From the NCBI GenBank assembly GCA_036346375.1, contig CM070500.1, forward strand, positions 70,684,525 through 70,748,524: DNA of 64,000 nt, in the 5' to 3' direction. Both the position numbers and the translations under genes were made by a program. Under the pieces are notes generated by a model, which was not told the DNA's origin, did no database searches, and saw nothing but the letters and a program-made list of their open reading frames with translations. This document shows positions 12,901 through 24,968 of this stretch, one piece after another. The first letter of the stretch is position 1. Each line of letters begins with the position of its first letter. The DNA comes from Guadua angustifolia. Its lineage: Eukaryota > Streptophyta > Magnoliopsida > Poales > Poaceae.

Positions 12901-15438
12901 TTTGCATTGATGCATTCCAGACAAAGGTATTTTGGATACCTTTTGATATGGGCGTTCACGTCATTATTATCAAAATTGGAACACCACCACACAGTCTACA
13001 AAGGTATTGGCGATTGAAAAACAAAATCTGATTGTCATAACTGTCACGGTGTTGACCAGGCACCACCTAAGCACAAAGGTGGCCCAGGACAGACTCCATG
13101 GAGGTTCGCCTCACCTTGCTTAATTAGGCGAGTGCCCAGAATTTATGGTTGTCCATGGCCCTGCTGGGTGATTGCTTTGGGGGTCGATACCAGGCCACAA
13201 ACATCACTCCAGCAGGCCTCCCTGGCTGACTGGCACCTAAACTCCTCACCTTCCAGCTTGACCTCACTGCCTCGGGGCCCTCTCATCTCCAGCTAACGGT
13301 TGCAGTCAAGCTTGCGGTTACCCACAGCTCGCTGTTGCTGTTCTCTCTCCAGATCCAGGTATGTTCTGCCTGCTCAATTTCTCTTCTCCCTTGCTGCTTC
13401 TTCAACCTCCTGTGCTCTGCTCAGCCTCTCTCTGTGTTCGTGCTCCGCTGGGCTCTGCTTCTCTCTTCTCTGCTCTGCACTTCTGCTACTTCTTCTGTTC
13501 TACAGTTATTTTTCTTCTTCTCTGAAAGCTGGTGGAGGAGGACTGACCATGGACACCGGTGAGGAGGGCAGTGGCGCCAGAGGCTTTGTTGGTCTTGATC
13601 TCAGCTTTTTCGAGGAGAAGCATAGATCGAACCGCCAGGAAGGAAGGAAGAGGCTCCTTGGTCTTGATGATTGCAGCAATGTGGCGATAGGACTCGCTTA
13701 ATCCTCGGAGGAGAGTGAGGACGAGCGTGTCATCTCGGACAGGGTGCCCGACATCGGCAAGAGAATCAGCATAGTTCTTGAGGCGCTGGGAGTAGGTGAG
13801 GATGGAGAGATCTCCTTGCGCCAGGGTGCGAAACTCGGCTTCAAGAGCCAGAGCCCGCGATGTGCGGTTATTCCGGAAGAGCACCTCCACGCTCTCCCAG
13901 ATGTCGCGGGCGGAGGCGCCGCGGTGAAGCACAATGCCAAGAATCTCTTCGGACAGAGAGGCGTAGAGAAGAGACTTGACGGCGAAGTCGGTGGTTGTCC
14001 ATGTGGCGTCGCACTGTCGGCGCGGCAGCAAAGAGATGATCTGTGGCGCCAAATTTGCCGACGAGGATCTCGAACAACTCGCGCCATCGGGAGTAGTTTG
14101 GTGGATCAAGTTGGAGAGAAAAGGGTATGTGGGTTTTGACGTTGATGGTGGATAAAGCGGAAGCAGGGTTGAGTGGAGGAGGGCCGGCGGCTACAGGGAT
14201 GAGGGCGCCGGCAGGGCTGGAGGCAAGGTGCTGCCGTTAGGAAGAACCGGAGCTTCGGCCATGGATGCCTACTGCTCTGATACCATGAAAGAAGGTAAGG
14301 TTTGGAAGAATTGAATGATTTCCATTGATACAGGAAGGTCATACATATAGACAGGAATTAACACCATACATGGTAATCTATCTCTAGGTATGGAAACTAT
14401 CACCTAATTTGGTACAAACAGATGGCAGTGCATGCGCCAGCCAGGTATGGCAAGAGGGGATATGGTGCAGCCCTAATTAGGCGCCTGTCCATATATGGAC
14501 ATGCTATAGATGGTAGTCTAACATTCTCTCCTACTTCTCTTCTCTGTTCTGCACTTCTGCTGCTCTCTGCTTTGCATATCTCAGAATGGTACGCAATTGT
14601 CATCTATCTCTTTAATTGCCTAATAACTTCATACCATTTTGTTCGCCTTATGCCGCATGGGCAACACCCTGGTGCCTGCCTAGTCGACTAGGCGCCAGGC
14701 AGGTGCCGTGTGATTGCCTAGTCCGATATGACAACCATGGTGATTACACAAATCAAATAATCAACTTATACTGCACGTGATACTACACTTTAATAGTTCA
14801 ATTAGACAAGCTATTGGAAAGGACGAGATAGAGGGGAAAAAAGCAGTTGAGGAACTAAAACAAAGTAAAGGGATTAAAGGATCCAAATCAAGTAGCAACC
14901 AAATTCAACGTCATAAAATTTTGCCAAAAGAATACTTTGCCAACTATCTTAATAGGCAAACCAAGCTGTCCATGCACAACATATAGTTCTATACTTATAT
15001 TGGATTGATAAATGCTCAGGTTTCATTATAGTGATATTTTAAAGCAATCTAAGCAACCCTCAACAGGCCTGATGGTATCTACATAAATTCTCCAACGTAC
15101 CCTGTGTTGTAAGGGTGGTTCTCCGACACCAATTCAAATCAAAACAAAATTCCTAAGTAGCCACAGGTTTGGTTTCTACCTGAAAATGATGAACCCCAGT
15201 TTTGAAATCATAGGTTATTATCATTAACGAACAATTGATCATTCATATAATAGTTAAGTAAAAAAAATCATGTCGTTTTCCACTCCATATCATGAAGCCA
15301 GACAACTAATGTTTCATGTCAAATAACTTAGATCAAGGACAAGACTTTGCCTTGGAAAAAAGATTAAGGACTTACCCTGTGGTTTTCATCAGAATCATCT
15401 GTTGATGTATCTGTTCTAGGGCTGGCATCTGCCATCAT
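9982..15438 (-). CDS. TGA-class bZIP transcription factor (TGA2 type), complete, eight coding exons
   Basis: Coding exons in transcript order are 15438-15376, 12499-12422, 12342-12283, 11717-11640, 11557-11506, 11147-10876, 10505-10260 and 10128-9982. All have GT/AG borders and consistent phase, giving 331 residues. The bZIP basic region has NREAARKSRLRKK (residues 55-67), followed by the leucine zipper beginning AYVQQLENSRLKL. From about 110 the DOG1/TGA domain follows, with FDMEYARWLEEHN, ADVFHVLSGMWKTPAERCF, YMGQMAMAMGKLGTLENF and the C-terminal LWLARPKE. Length and motifs match the TGA2 subgroup, for example rice TGA2.1. Family knowledge: these nuclear factors bind TGACG (as-1) elements and work with NPR1-type co-regulators in salicylic-acid defence. 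The start is the first of two adjacent ATGs; the second could also be used. Introns 1 and 2 are repeat-laden, but all coding exons are intact. Confidence 0.93.
11215..11429. mobile_element. Short MITE with GAGGGAGT termini
   Basis: The left end reads GAGGGAGTATCCAGTGCATA. The right end, read on the other strand, gives GAGGGAGTCTCGGTGCAT. The element is about 215 bp, non-coding, and lies in a TGA-gene intron. I could not confirm a target duplication, so the superfamily is left open. Confidence 0.55.
13486..14109 (-). pseudogene. Copia gag fragment (UBN2-like)
   Basis: The stretch reads as a copia capsid-type domain: WTTTDFAVKSLLYASLSEEI, then ASARDIWESVEVLFRNN, then SILTYSQRLKNYADSLADVG, then LVLTLLRGLSESYRHIAA. 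This is the usual order in plant copia gag (UBN2 family). Upstream parts of the same domain fall in another frame (around 13868-14077), so there is at least one frameshift. No zinc knuckle, protease or RT follows. It is not a functional gene. Confidence 0.75.
13486..14523 (-). mobile_element. Truncated Ty1/copia retrotransposon: 5' LTR, primer-binding site, partial gag
   Basis: Minus-strand order is a 5' LTR from 14523 (TGTTAGACTACC) to 14287 (ending TTCTTTCA), then the primer-binding site TGGTATCAGAGC, which is the classic copia initiator-Met tRNA site. A leader ATG follows near 14262, then a gag-like coding stretch to about 13555. The rest of the element and the second LTR are missing. It sits inside the large TGA intron between exons 2 and 3, in the same orientation as the host gene. 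Confidence 0.8.
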
Positions 15439-15536
15439 AGACTACCCCCAATGCTCAATGTGACCCCCAGAGAGGAGACTAGGTCAGATTGTTGATTCTT
15501 TTGTGGTGATAAAGCTGTAGATCTAATTGCTACTCC
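15376..15536 (-). other. TGA gene exon 2: end of 5'UTR plus start codons
   Basis: The acceptor (CATTTCAG) sits just right of 15536 and the donor GTAAG at 15375-15371. The exon carries about 98 nt of leader and then ATGATG at 15438-15433. A non-coding first exon is therefore needed further upstream, matching the one called at 19569-19840. Confidence 0.75.
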
Positions 15537-16009
15537 CTGAAATGATGGCCAAAACATGTCAAAGAGACATAATTTTTATACAATGATTAAAGATCGATGA
15601 AACTTAGAAATCACTAGACACGACCAGTCCACCAAATTGATACCAAAAATCCAGTTTGAAATGGAGTACAAATGAATTAATTAGATGAACTGGTTCAAAT
15701 AGCAAGATTGGGTAAACAACAATAAATAATCCAAGGGAAACAACAACAAAAAAATACTACAAAAATCTAGACTTAACATACTTCAACGAACAAGCATTTT
15801 ATTTCACTTGATGAATAAAGTGCTAAATATAGGATAGTAAATCTCAAGCCTGAAGCCACCTGACATGCATATTTATGACTCGTCCACAGGCTTGAGGAAT
15901 CAATTTGTGGAGTTTAGTAGAATTGCCACCGAGAAACAGATGAATAATTTAATTGCAAACTAATGTTCTTGCTATTCTTTACTAATTTAAAAGAAGCTAG
16001 TGGTGGTTA

Positions 16010-18571
16010 GTTAGTCTACCTCTCTTCTTCCCTCCCCTCACACAAGAATTACGTGCCGACAATGGGCCCAGGTCAGGAGCTTCCCCAGCCCCTGAAAGAC
16101 TGCCATTAGTCGCCAGTTGAGTCGCAGCCTTCACCGAGCCCTCCAGATCTAGCTGAGATAGAGAGATCATGAGGCCACTGCCACACCCCAGCAAGGCACC
16201 GCGCCGCCTCCACCCTTTAGCTCAACCACACCGCCTCGACCGGATCTAGGCAAGATTGAGGTGGATCCGTCTCCTACCGCCTAGCCATACTCTGGTCAAA
16301 GCCAGCGTGCCATCGTCATTCTACCATACGTTCGTAGTCATGGAGGGATCCATCGCTTCTCCCAGTCATCACGCGCAGACCCAGATGTGATGTAGCTTCT
16401 TCTTCACATGCCCCGACAGCCACGATGCTCCGATGACTGCTGGCTGCCACTCATGAGCTCCTGTGCGGCCACCCCCTCCATATGGCTGAAGTTCAGCTTC
16501 TACGCCTGCCGTTTCCCCATGTTCCCCAGGTCCATCAATGGCTGCAACCACTGGCACGGTTCCCCATCTCCTACTAACTTCGGTAAGTGCCTATTGCGAT
16601 GTTTCTTCTGAAATTTCAGTAGGTAGTGGTAAATTTTGGGGTTCAGCATTATTTAGCCATTTCAGAATGATGGTGGGGTAATAAATTATGTTCGTGATTC
16701 AGCATGGTCTTGCAGTTCTTTTAGGCTTTAGCAAATTTTGGTCAAATCAATTCGTGTTTTGTGCAGACATCATCATTGTTGCCATGATCATCAAGATATA
16801 GCTCATCAATGGGATGCAAAATTGCAAAGTTCAGCTGGACTATAGAGACAAGCTTTTGGCCTGAGCAAATGTAAAGACAAGTCATAGCATTGATTTGCAG
16901 AAATATTCTCCTACGTGCTTCTTACACCAGGTAAAAGTGCATCCATAAATGGAAAGTTTTGCATGAAACTTGTTTTGCTTATGCTTATTACTGAGAAAAA
17001 AATGTTTTGCTTATGCCTATTACTAAGAAAAAAATGTTTTGCTTATCCAGTATTCCAGTTGTTTTTCTTCTTTTCTACCCTTCCTTGCCATCATACATTT
17101 ATTCTCAAACAGGTATATGCTTATTTCTGTTGTGAATGAAAAAAATAGCTGGAATGTTGCATGCACATGTTAAGGTGGAATGCTTGCGCATCTCCATATT
17201 GTATTATCTGATGAAACTCGGACCAAAGCTATTTGCCATGGTAAGCTTCAAATGCACCAATTAATTTCTTTATATGTTCCTACAATGTCCATTACAGTAG
17301 TATATTGTGCCTTCACATTAGCCATTTGGCCAACAACCTTACCTCGATGGTCTTTCATAGAGTCATGGCCTGTGATAGAGTGACATCCCCTGAGAGGCAC
17401 TGTCCAATCAAATTTTCATAATTTTGTAGGATAAAGAGTTGCTGATCATATGTATCTCCACAAATATTATAATTTTTGTATTTAGAAAACAATTGTGTAT
17501 TTAGGCTCTATTGTTGGTCAAGTATCGAGTCTAGCTTCAATTTATTCGGTTGTGTTCCAGCTCATTAGATGCATGTAATTCCATCTTTATTCCCTGGATA
17601 TTTTGTTTGCCTTCTGGAGTGCATTTAAATGTTTAATGATCATTTTCTGTTCGATGTGTCTATCAGAATATATGTTTCAGTGCTGTTGGGTTTTGTTCAA
17701 TGCGAAAAAATAATTTAAGTCATATACAGGCCAATGGCTAAGTATGTTTAGTTCAACTATGTACAAGCCAATGGTCCACTATGTTTTAGTTCTACTATGT
17801 ATAACATATTTAAAATAGATTAGTTCTGAGTAAACGCCAAATGTTCTGTCAGGTTCATGCAGAATTTGTAGATTGCTAGATATTAGCTAATCAGACTGCC
17901 TACAATGAATTTTTTCGAAGGAACAAGCTAAATTTTCTTTGGTATAAACAGCTCTCATTTCCTGTGAAGTTTGCCATTTTGTTTCCCATCTGCTTGTAAT
18001 TCTGTAAATTAAAGCTTATTCTCTCCTTCCATTTCACATCCATATAAAGGAAATTGGAGATGGATACCAAGTGCTGTCATTTAAGACAGTCCCAGGCTCC
18101 CAGCCCTGAAGCACAAAAACTAAAGATTGCTTGCAATGTACAACCAGATCTGAAGTTCCCAGTGTCATATTCTGTCACTTGAACAATCAGATATTCCAAT
18201 CATGAGAATAGCAGCCGAGCATAACAATTTGGTTGCTATTCTTCCGTGGGACTCTTGGCATAATTATTTGCCTCATGTTTTGGTTGGTTTGTCTCCCTTG
18301 AAAGAAAATTTTTGGTTGGATGCAAATTTGTATACTTGAGCATGAGGGTCCTGCATGGTACAGCTTGTGATCTATAGAAAAGGCTTGACTTTTTTTGAGA
18401 TTAGATGGTAATTTTATCTCTAGAAGATCTGCATTAAGTATGCTTTCAGTTGCATAACTGGCGTTGCGATTGTTGTATGAAATAAAACCTTTTCACTGTT
18501 GTAATACGCTGAATAATGCACATAGTGGCTCTAATTAATTTATCCATAGCAAAGCATGGGCATTGAGCTAG
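16010..18571 (+). mobile_element. Probable non-autonomous Helitron in TGA intron 1 (3' end supported, 5' end uncertain)
   Basis: The 3' terminus reads AGCAAAGCATGGGCATTGAG then CTAG (18568-18571) followed by T. This closely matches the terminus of the Helitron ending at 45830, read on its own strand. The interior includes gene-like GC-rich sequence (16020-16600), as expected for captured material, but no exon is recognisable. The 5' end is a guess near 16010, where GC-rich sequence starts; no clean A|TC boundary was found. Confidence 0.4.
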
Positions 18572-18700
18572 TCTTATAGAAAATATTTATATGAGTCATG
18601 AGCTTGAAACCAAAAGGATCATACTTCTACCTCCTAACACCCTCAGTTGAGCTATAGCTTAGCGTTCCTAGAACGAAAACCACTATATCCTGCTATTTAA

Positions 18701-18899
18701 GGGGTGTTTGGGATAGCTCCTCCACCAAAATCAGAGTTGGTGGAAGTATTTCTAGCTCCAAATTTATGGAGCTGGAGCACATTAAGAGTGTTTAGGTAGA
18801 TCATCTTGTTTACATTTTAGACTAAAAATATAAACTTAATTCACTTTATTTTAGCCTATAAGTTTCAGCTCGATGATCTGAGCTCTCCCAAACAGAGCC
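18701..18899. mobile_element. Tourist-like (PIF/Harbinger) MITE with TAA target duplication
   Basis: A 199-bp element. The left end is GGGGTGTTTGGGATAGCTCC; the right end CTCTCCCAAACAGAGCC is its imperfect inverse. The flanks are TAA on both sides (18698-18700 and 18900-18902), the usual Tourist duplication. It lies in intron 1 of the TGA gene. Confidence 0.8.
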
Positions 18900-19568
18900 T
18901 AAATAACTGATTTTAACGCTTTCACAAAGGAACAAATCAACCATAGATCTTGTTAGACTGCAGGAGGCGGGATTGAAATACTCCAAACAACAGTAACAAC
19001 AAAAGAACACTTTGCGTACAGAGCATTCTTATTTTTTGGGGTAATACAATTATCATGTCAGCATTTCTAGAGGACCGACTCCTTGGATACAGTCATACAG
19101 AAGTAAACATGGAAGAGCTAGAGGATGCAGTAAACTTAACTGTTAGGACTTTGAACTGGAAAGAAAAGGAAAAGAAAAAAAGAAAAAGAAAAACCAAACC
19201 ATGAGGCAGAGCCCTGTTTTTGGGAGGCAGGGAAAAAAGACACTACCAAAGAAAATGCAGGAATACCAAAAGCAAGCAGTTTTGACATCCACGAATACTA
19301 CAAGGTTATTTTATCATTTTCCGATCATGTCGAGCTCGCATCACCCAGTAGCCTAGCAAGCATAAACCTTCTCTCCTTGCAAGCTAGCACCGAATTAGAG
19401 CTGAGCCTATGAAAGAACTGATTGCGGCAAGCGCAACCTGGAGCTTACAAACGAAAACATGCCTGGTGCAAGCTCGGTGCAAACTAGCACTAAAATTCAT
19501 CGCGCAACGCAACAGGTGAGCAAGATGAGGGGCCTCGAATCACCTCGAACCAGGCGGAGTGGTCTTAC

Positions 19569-19840
19569 CTTGCAGCGCAGCTACGGGGTACCGGACCGCC
19601 ACCGCCGATCCTTCCTGCGGCCGCCGCTGCTGTGAGCTCCCCGAGCTGCCGCCGCTTATGGCCCGCACGAGGAGGCCGCCGACCGGCTGGCGGGTGCAGT
19701 TGCCTGCCGCCCGTAGTCCCCGCCGCCGCCTCCTGCAGCGGGTGAGGGGGAGGGACCGAGGAAAGAGGAGAGGGAGGGAGGAGGAGGCGGAGGACACGGG
19801 AGTTTGGGGCGGTGGGCTCCCCGGAAATGGAATGAAACAA
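19569..19840 (-). other. GC-rich 5'UTR exon 1 of the TGA gene
   Basis: On the minus strand a GC-rich segment ends in CGCTGCAAG followed by donor GTAAGACC at 19568. It is the only promoter-proximal-looking GC island upstream of exon 2, and TGA genes commonly have a non-coding first exon. Open frames on both strands here look like GC-driven chance. The transcript start is not defined; about 19840 is a guess from where the GC-rich part ends. Confidence 0.55.
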
Positions 19841-21930
19841 ACCCTAGATTTTTTCCTTCTTTTTTTTACATGAGCACAAAAGGAAACATACTGGAGAGCG
19901 AGAGCGAGAAGGGCAAGTGGTTATCCGGACGGCGAGCGTCCATCACGCCATTGCTACTAGACTCTACGCGCTAAGCTAAAACAGATTGGGAGCTACTAGG
20001 GATCTGCCGTTGGATCTTCATGGATATATTCATCTCACACTATTGAATCTTTTTAGTGCACAACATATTACAACTGATTGTAACAAAATACAAAGTGAAA
20101 TACAACAAAATTTTTCTTTGAGAGTTTCTCGTGTAACAATTGATATTAGCTCATGAAACATTTTGATTCTTAGTGTGCAATAAAAAGACGAAAAGAATAT
20201 CAGTAAACAACGAGGAACAAGCCTCACGCAACAATGATAGACCTCACGTGCAACAAACAGCCTTAAGTGGTGCAACCAAAATTAACAGCCATGCAACGAA
20301 CAAAATCTCCATTGCAACAAAAATTAACAGCCACATAAACAAAAACAAAATCCCTGTTGCAACATAAGTCACCAACATAATGCAAACAAATAAAAGTATC
20401 TAGCAAAGTACATTGCCCAGTGCACAAAAATAATAATATCCATAGCAACAAATCAACATGTCGATGTAACAACCAAACTCTTAATACCACAAATCAAAAG
20501 ACTATTGCACCAACAAAAAAAATCTTACCGCATCTAACCATCGACCCCATCGATGACGATGTCTCCTTAAGAGTTGGAGGAGCCGCCTAAGGTGTGACGT
20601 GATATGGTGATAGCGAAGCAAACCTGGTAGTCTTATGGCTGCCAACCACTGCATCGTGATGACACTCTCTCCTCGCTTTTCACAGGAGACGTTGAGAGAA
20701 GAAGTAGGGATGAAAACCATAGGCTCAAGGAGGAGGCAACAGCCCACCGTTGAGTATACGTCATCGGCGAGACTTGATGCACCGTCATCATACTTGGGGA
20801 TAGAAGCATAAGAGAGGGGAGTGGAGCATGCAAAATGGGGAAGATGGAGAACAGGAGGCGTTGCACGCAGAGAGGAATGGAGTTGGGCAGGTGGTTGGAC
20901 TTAGACAGAAGTGGAGTTCATTAGATCTAGAATAGTAGATAAGGGCTGGATGAGTGGAAAAGGACAAGCCGAGTTCGGAGCTAATGATTCAATTGGACGT
21001 CAGAGCCTAGGCAATATCCAAAAAATATACTCAACTTGGGTACCATGAATTCGTTGAGTGAGCAAGCATTTTTATGTTCCTGCGAAAATAAATTGCTTCC
21101 TATAAAATTCTTGTAAAATTTCTATGAGATTTCTATATTATAAACATACCTTAAGTCACGTTTCAAAAGGCAATCAAATGTGGGCTAGTTGCTTGATATT
21201 CTGAACCAAATCATGATACGAAGTTGCTTGATATTCTGAACCTAATCACAATGCGATAGACTCGCTAATTCATGTATTATTAAAATTTAGATTAAATTGA
21301 GCCTAAAATGCATTTTGCTGGAAGACACGGAGGAGAACCAAATAGCTGACACGAGTTTGTTCCCTGGGTGGCACAAGGAGAAAACTCCCTCGTTCAAACA
21401 AAAAAATAAATAATTTTGTATAGGTTTCAGGTTTGTTGTTAACATTTTAACATCTCATGGTGGTAATTCCTCGTATTTTCACCCGAGTCATTGCATATGC
21501 ATATGATCTTTAATTTTTTGCCTGGTTGTGCGGACATTGAACACCTCTCATCTGTCACCCTTATTTTCATCTACAAGTATGTTTTTAGATGTTACATGCA
21601 TGCATTCTAGTTATAACAAATACTTAGCAAAACAATTTAAATGATTGTTTGAAGGACAATTCTCCGTTGTATGCGTTGAAATTGTGAGATGTCATGTTCT
21701 CTTGATTGATGAAAGGTGAGAGAGGTGAAGTTGTGAACTAGCTTGCCAAAAACTCTCCATGCATGGATGGCCATTCTCATATTGGGGTTCTCTTCCCCAT
21801 GAGGCTTGGCACAAATGAGGACTAGGGATTATTCAGATTTTTCACCATAGGATCCGAAAAAATGTATAGATTGCTAAATCATTTTTTGTATTTAACTATA
21901 TATTAATATGTTTACTAGAGGGGGAATATA

Positions 21931-21968
<38 letters not shown>

Positions 21969-22088
21969 TAGTTTAATGTTTAAAACATTTCTATAGCATT
22001 GTTTAACATTAATTAATTAACAATTTGTTTCTTATTGTGGCCTTGTGGGTATGCGGGTGTTCTTCCCAATTTAGAGCTAGCATGGCCA
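19841..22088. other. Intergenic region left of the MULE
   Basis: The first part is the likely promoter side of the TGA gene. The stretch 20030-20510 is A/C-rich with many CAACA and AACAAA phrases. The stretch 20520-20990 has short chance frames. No gene is supported. Confidence 0.5.
21934..21966. repeat. GA microsatellite
   Basis: An uninterrupted run of GA dinucleotides of about 33 bases. Confidence 0.95.
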
Positions 22089-22097
22089 GGACAGGAT

Positions 22098-22314
22098 GGG
22101 AATTTGAATTTCCTGCCAATCAATTCGCTGGCAACTTTTGAATTGCCCCCCCATTCACCGCCGCTTAATTATTCGCCACCGTGGCAGCCAATTCTTTTAT
22201 TATCTGCCATTTCTCTGCTTTTCTCCGCATTTCCGCCTTTTTCCTCTGTTTGCCAACGCGGTGTGACGATTTTGCCCCTCCTTGGCCTGCTTACCTAGTT
22301 GCACCGACCGAAGC
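22098..22314 (+). repeat. MULE left terminal inverted repeat
   Basis: Pairs with 25958-26175 over its full length with only scattered substitutions and one small indel. It includes the shared phrase TTATTCGCCACCGTGGCAGC. Confidence 0.88.
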
Positions 22315-22444
22315 CGTCCCGTCCCATTCCCCCAGCAGCGCCCATTCCCCAGCAGCGTTTCGGTCTAGGGTTGCGGCGGGTTGCGGCGAGGAAGGGTCGA
22401 GGCGGGGTGAGCGGCAACTGCTGCTTCGGCGCCAGCGCGGAGCG

Positions 22445-23960
22445 ATGCCACAAGGAGACGAGACCCCGACCCCGACCGAGTAAGTCATCTCCCCTGGATC
22501 ACTCCCCTTTTTCTTGTCTTGTGGTGTGATGCGGTGTGACGGGTGATGCAGCGTTGCTTGCTGTGGTGATGGCGTCGAACGGGGGAAAACGGAGGCGGTG
22601 ATGGCGGCGGTGCTGTACATTTTGTTGAGCACCTGCTAAAATCCCTTCGTTGTATTTTGGTAGGGTTGACAACGATGATGCGAGTAGTAGTCGGATGGCA
22701 GCGTGCAACAAGAAACCAAGGGGTTCTAATCTTTGTGCCAATCGACCGTGACAAGGAGCAACCACGAAGGAAGTACAACCAAGGACGAGGTAGTGGCGGG
22801 GTTGATTGGGACGATCTATGCGTTTTTTGAATGCAAAAGAACATGAAGGTTGTCTTTGTTCTGTTATAGCCGAGGATGAATTCTTGGCATTCATGGGGTC
22901 ATAGATCCCGAGGAGACCACTACGGGCATGGATAACAAGTGGTCAAAATTTACCTCATCGAGGATAATACGCCAATTCATTCATTCTTTGAGGAGACCAC
23001 TACGGGCATGGACAACAGTGGTCAAAATTTACCTCATCAGGAGGATAATAGGCCAGTTGATTCAGTTGGTGAGCAGACCACTAACGGCATGGACAATAGT
23101 GGTCAACAAGAAGATGTTTTTGCTGATTTTTATGATGGTGAGGAAGGAGATATGGCTGTATTGGATGCTTGTTCGAGTGAGGATGACATTGTGTATGATA
23201 AGGATGACCCCCCAATGCATGTGGGGGCAATATATCCTAGCATGTCTGAGTTTAGATTTGCCGTGAAGTGCCATGCCATAAAGGAGCAATTTAAGATTGG
23301 TATTCAGAAGTCTGATCCTGGTAGGTTCAGGGGCTATTGCATGGCACCTGGATGTCCATGGACTATTGTGGCCAGGTTGAATCGTAGTGATGGGAAGTCA
23401 GTGAGGGTACTAATGCTATCTTTGTAGGCTAAAATATATGAGTACTACTATATCAGTTATCATTGCAATTGTACTAACTATGTTTACATTTGTCATTGCA
23501 AGTTACATTGAATGAGAAATCTCACTTGTGTTCTTCTCCGCAAGACCGGTGACAAAGATGGTTTCTTACCACTTGGGTTGCAGAGAAGGCATCCATTTGT
23601 TGAAGGAAAATCCGTGCCTAGGACCAAAGGAGCTACAAAGAGACCTTGCAGAGAGGCATAAATGCACTTTCGGGTATGGAACAAAGATATAAAGGTAAGA
23701 TGAAGGCCCTTGATCGATCTATGGTTCATGGGAAGAGAGCTTCCATATGCTTTTTAGGTTTAAAGCTGAGGTAGAGAATAAAATGCCTGGTAGTGTTGTA
23801 GAGATGAGTGTACAAGCAGATAATGGTAAAGTGTATTTTCAAAGATTTTTTTGTTGCTTTAAACCTAGCATAGATGGGTTTGTGAATGGGTGTAGGCCAT
23901 ATTTGAGCATTGATAGTACAGCCTTAAATGGTAGATGGAATGGGTGAATTGTGGTAATGG
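22445..23960 (+). pseudogene. Broken MuDR-type MULE transposase
   Basis: A possible first exon, 22445-22480 (MPQGDETPTPTE), ends in a GTAAGT-like donor. The main frame, 22939-23427, has an acidic N-terminus and then the MuDR DNA-binding region: MHVGAIYPSMSEFRFAVKCH, then EQFKIGIQKSDPGRFRGYC, then CPWTIVARL. Further family blocks are scattered over other frames: LNEKSHLC (about 23509), LLKENPCLGPKELQRDLAE (about 23590), and FRFKAEVENKMPGSVVEM up to LSIDSTALNGRWNG (23755-23946). That last block is where the first catalytic Asp of the DDE domain lies; the sequence after it is lost. Stops and frameshifts separate the blocks, so no active enzyme is made from this copy. Confidence 0.8.
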
Positions 23961-23999
23961 ACTAATTCTGGATGTATTCTGTAAGTATTGTGGTAGTAG

Positions 24000-24180
24000 A
24001 TGTATTTTGGTTGTGAGAACAATGGGTGAATTCTGGTAGTGTCCGTTGAATTCTGGTGGATGTATTTTGGTCGTGACAACAATGGATGTATTCTGGTTGT
24101 TTCTGGTATGTCTTCATTCTGGTATTCCCAATGGATGTATTCTGGATGTCTTCATTCTGGTATGTTCTGGTAAGCTTTCT
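24000..24180. repeat. Short imperfect tandem repeats inside the MULE
   Basis: The phrases GGATGTATTCTGG, GTATTTTGGTNGTGA and TCTTCATTCTGGTA recur several times across 180 bp. This probably filled the space left by the deleted transposase part. Confidence 0.6.
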
Positions 24181-24544
24181 CATTCTCAGCAATGGTATTC
24201 CCACAGCATGAAGTAGAGCATGTGTTTGTGATTTCTGAGTATGTGTTTGAACAAAGATGTGTTTCGGGAGTATGGGGAATTTGAGTATGTGTTTGAACAA
24301 AGATGAAGTAGAGCTATAGTTCGATTTACGAGTATGTGTTTCGAGTATGTGTTTGAAAGATGAAGAACAAAGATAAGCACCAAGAAAATAGGTGAAGCAC
24401 TGGAGTAAGATGACTAATATGGCAATACACTCCAAGTAACTAGCATAGCAGTTAGTCGACCACTGTTGCACCCAAAATTTTCTCATGGGGACAACTAACT
24501 TGAATTGCAACCTGTTGACATAAACCAAGAATGCATACTTGGTT

Positions 24545-24661
24545 CACAGGAAGCATCAAATAGTTCACAAGAAGCAGTTTATCATCAGAGTAGTGGATTC
24601 CAGGGACAGTTATCAAATAGTTCACAGGAAGCATCAAATAGTTCACAGGAAGCAGTTTATC
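24545..24661. repeat. Tandem repeat of GCATCAAATAGTTCACAGGA units
   Basis: At least four partly overlapping copies of a 20-30 bp phrase (CAAATAGTTCACAGGAAGCA) lie in the interior of the MULE. Confidence 0.75.
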
Positions 24662-24786
24662 AACTTGCTAGTAATACTATCACATAAACATTACAACTTG
24701 CAAAACATTACAACTTGCTAGCAATACTGTCACATAAACATTACACAGGGTACCAGCGTCACGTAACGTAGCGAAGGTGCCACGAA

Positions 24787-24847
24787 CGATCGGACTCGAT
24801 GGACTCGAAGGACTCGCTGGACTCGATGGACTCGCTGGACTCGATGG
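24787..24847. repeat. 9-bp minisatellite, GGACTCGMT
   Basis: Six or more head-to-tail copies of GGACTCGAT or GGACTCGCT. On the minus strand they read as alternating IESSES residues in an open frame (24759-24968). Confidence 0.85.
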
Positions 24848-24968
24848 AGCACTCCCTAACTGGAGAGCAATTGGGCCACTCGTAGTCCGCCGGTACTACG
24901 TCATCCGGATCTACGTCCGCCACTGGATCCTCATCAACAACGGTAAAATCTCTCGTGTCCAAAGACAT

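Larger units (their letters stand above)
13040..14745. repeat. Repeat block around the copia fragment
   Basis: The CT-rich flank 13460-13530 and the sequence abutting the copia LTR at 14524-14580 share a phrase (TTCTCT..TCTGCACTTCTGCT). At 14680-14725 there is GTCGACTAGGCGCCAGGCAG-type palindromic sequence. The copia fragment therefore probably sits inside another older repeat, which I could not classify. Confidence 0.35.

Noticed and set aside
19559..19873. Plus-strand frame of 104 residues opposite the TGA first exon
   Set aside because: GC-rich shadow of the 5'UTR exon. The minus strand has a matching splice donor and the plus strand has no gene context.
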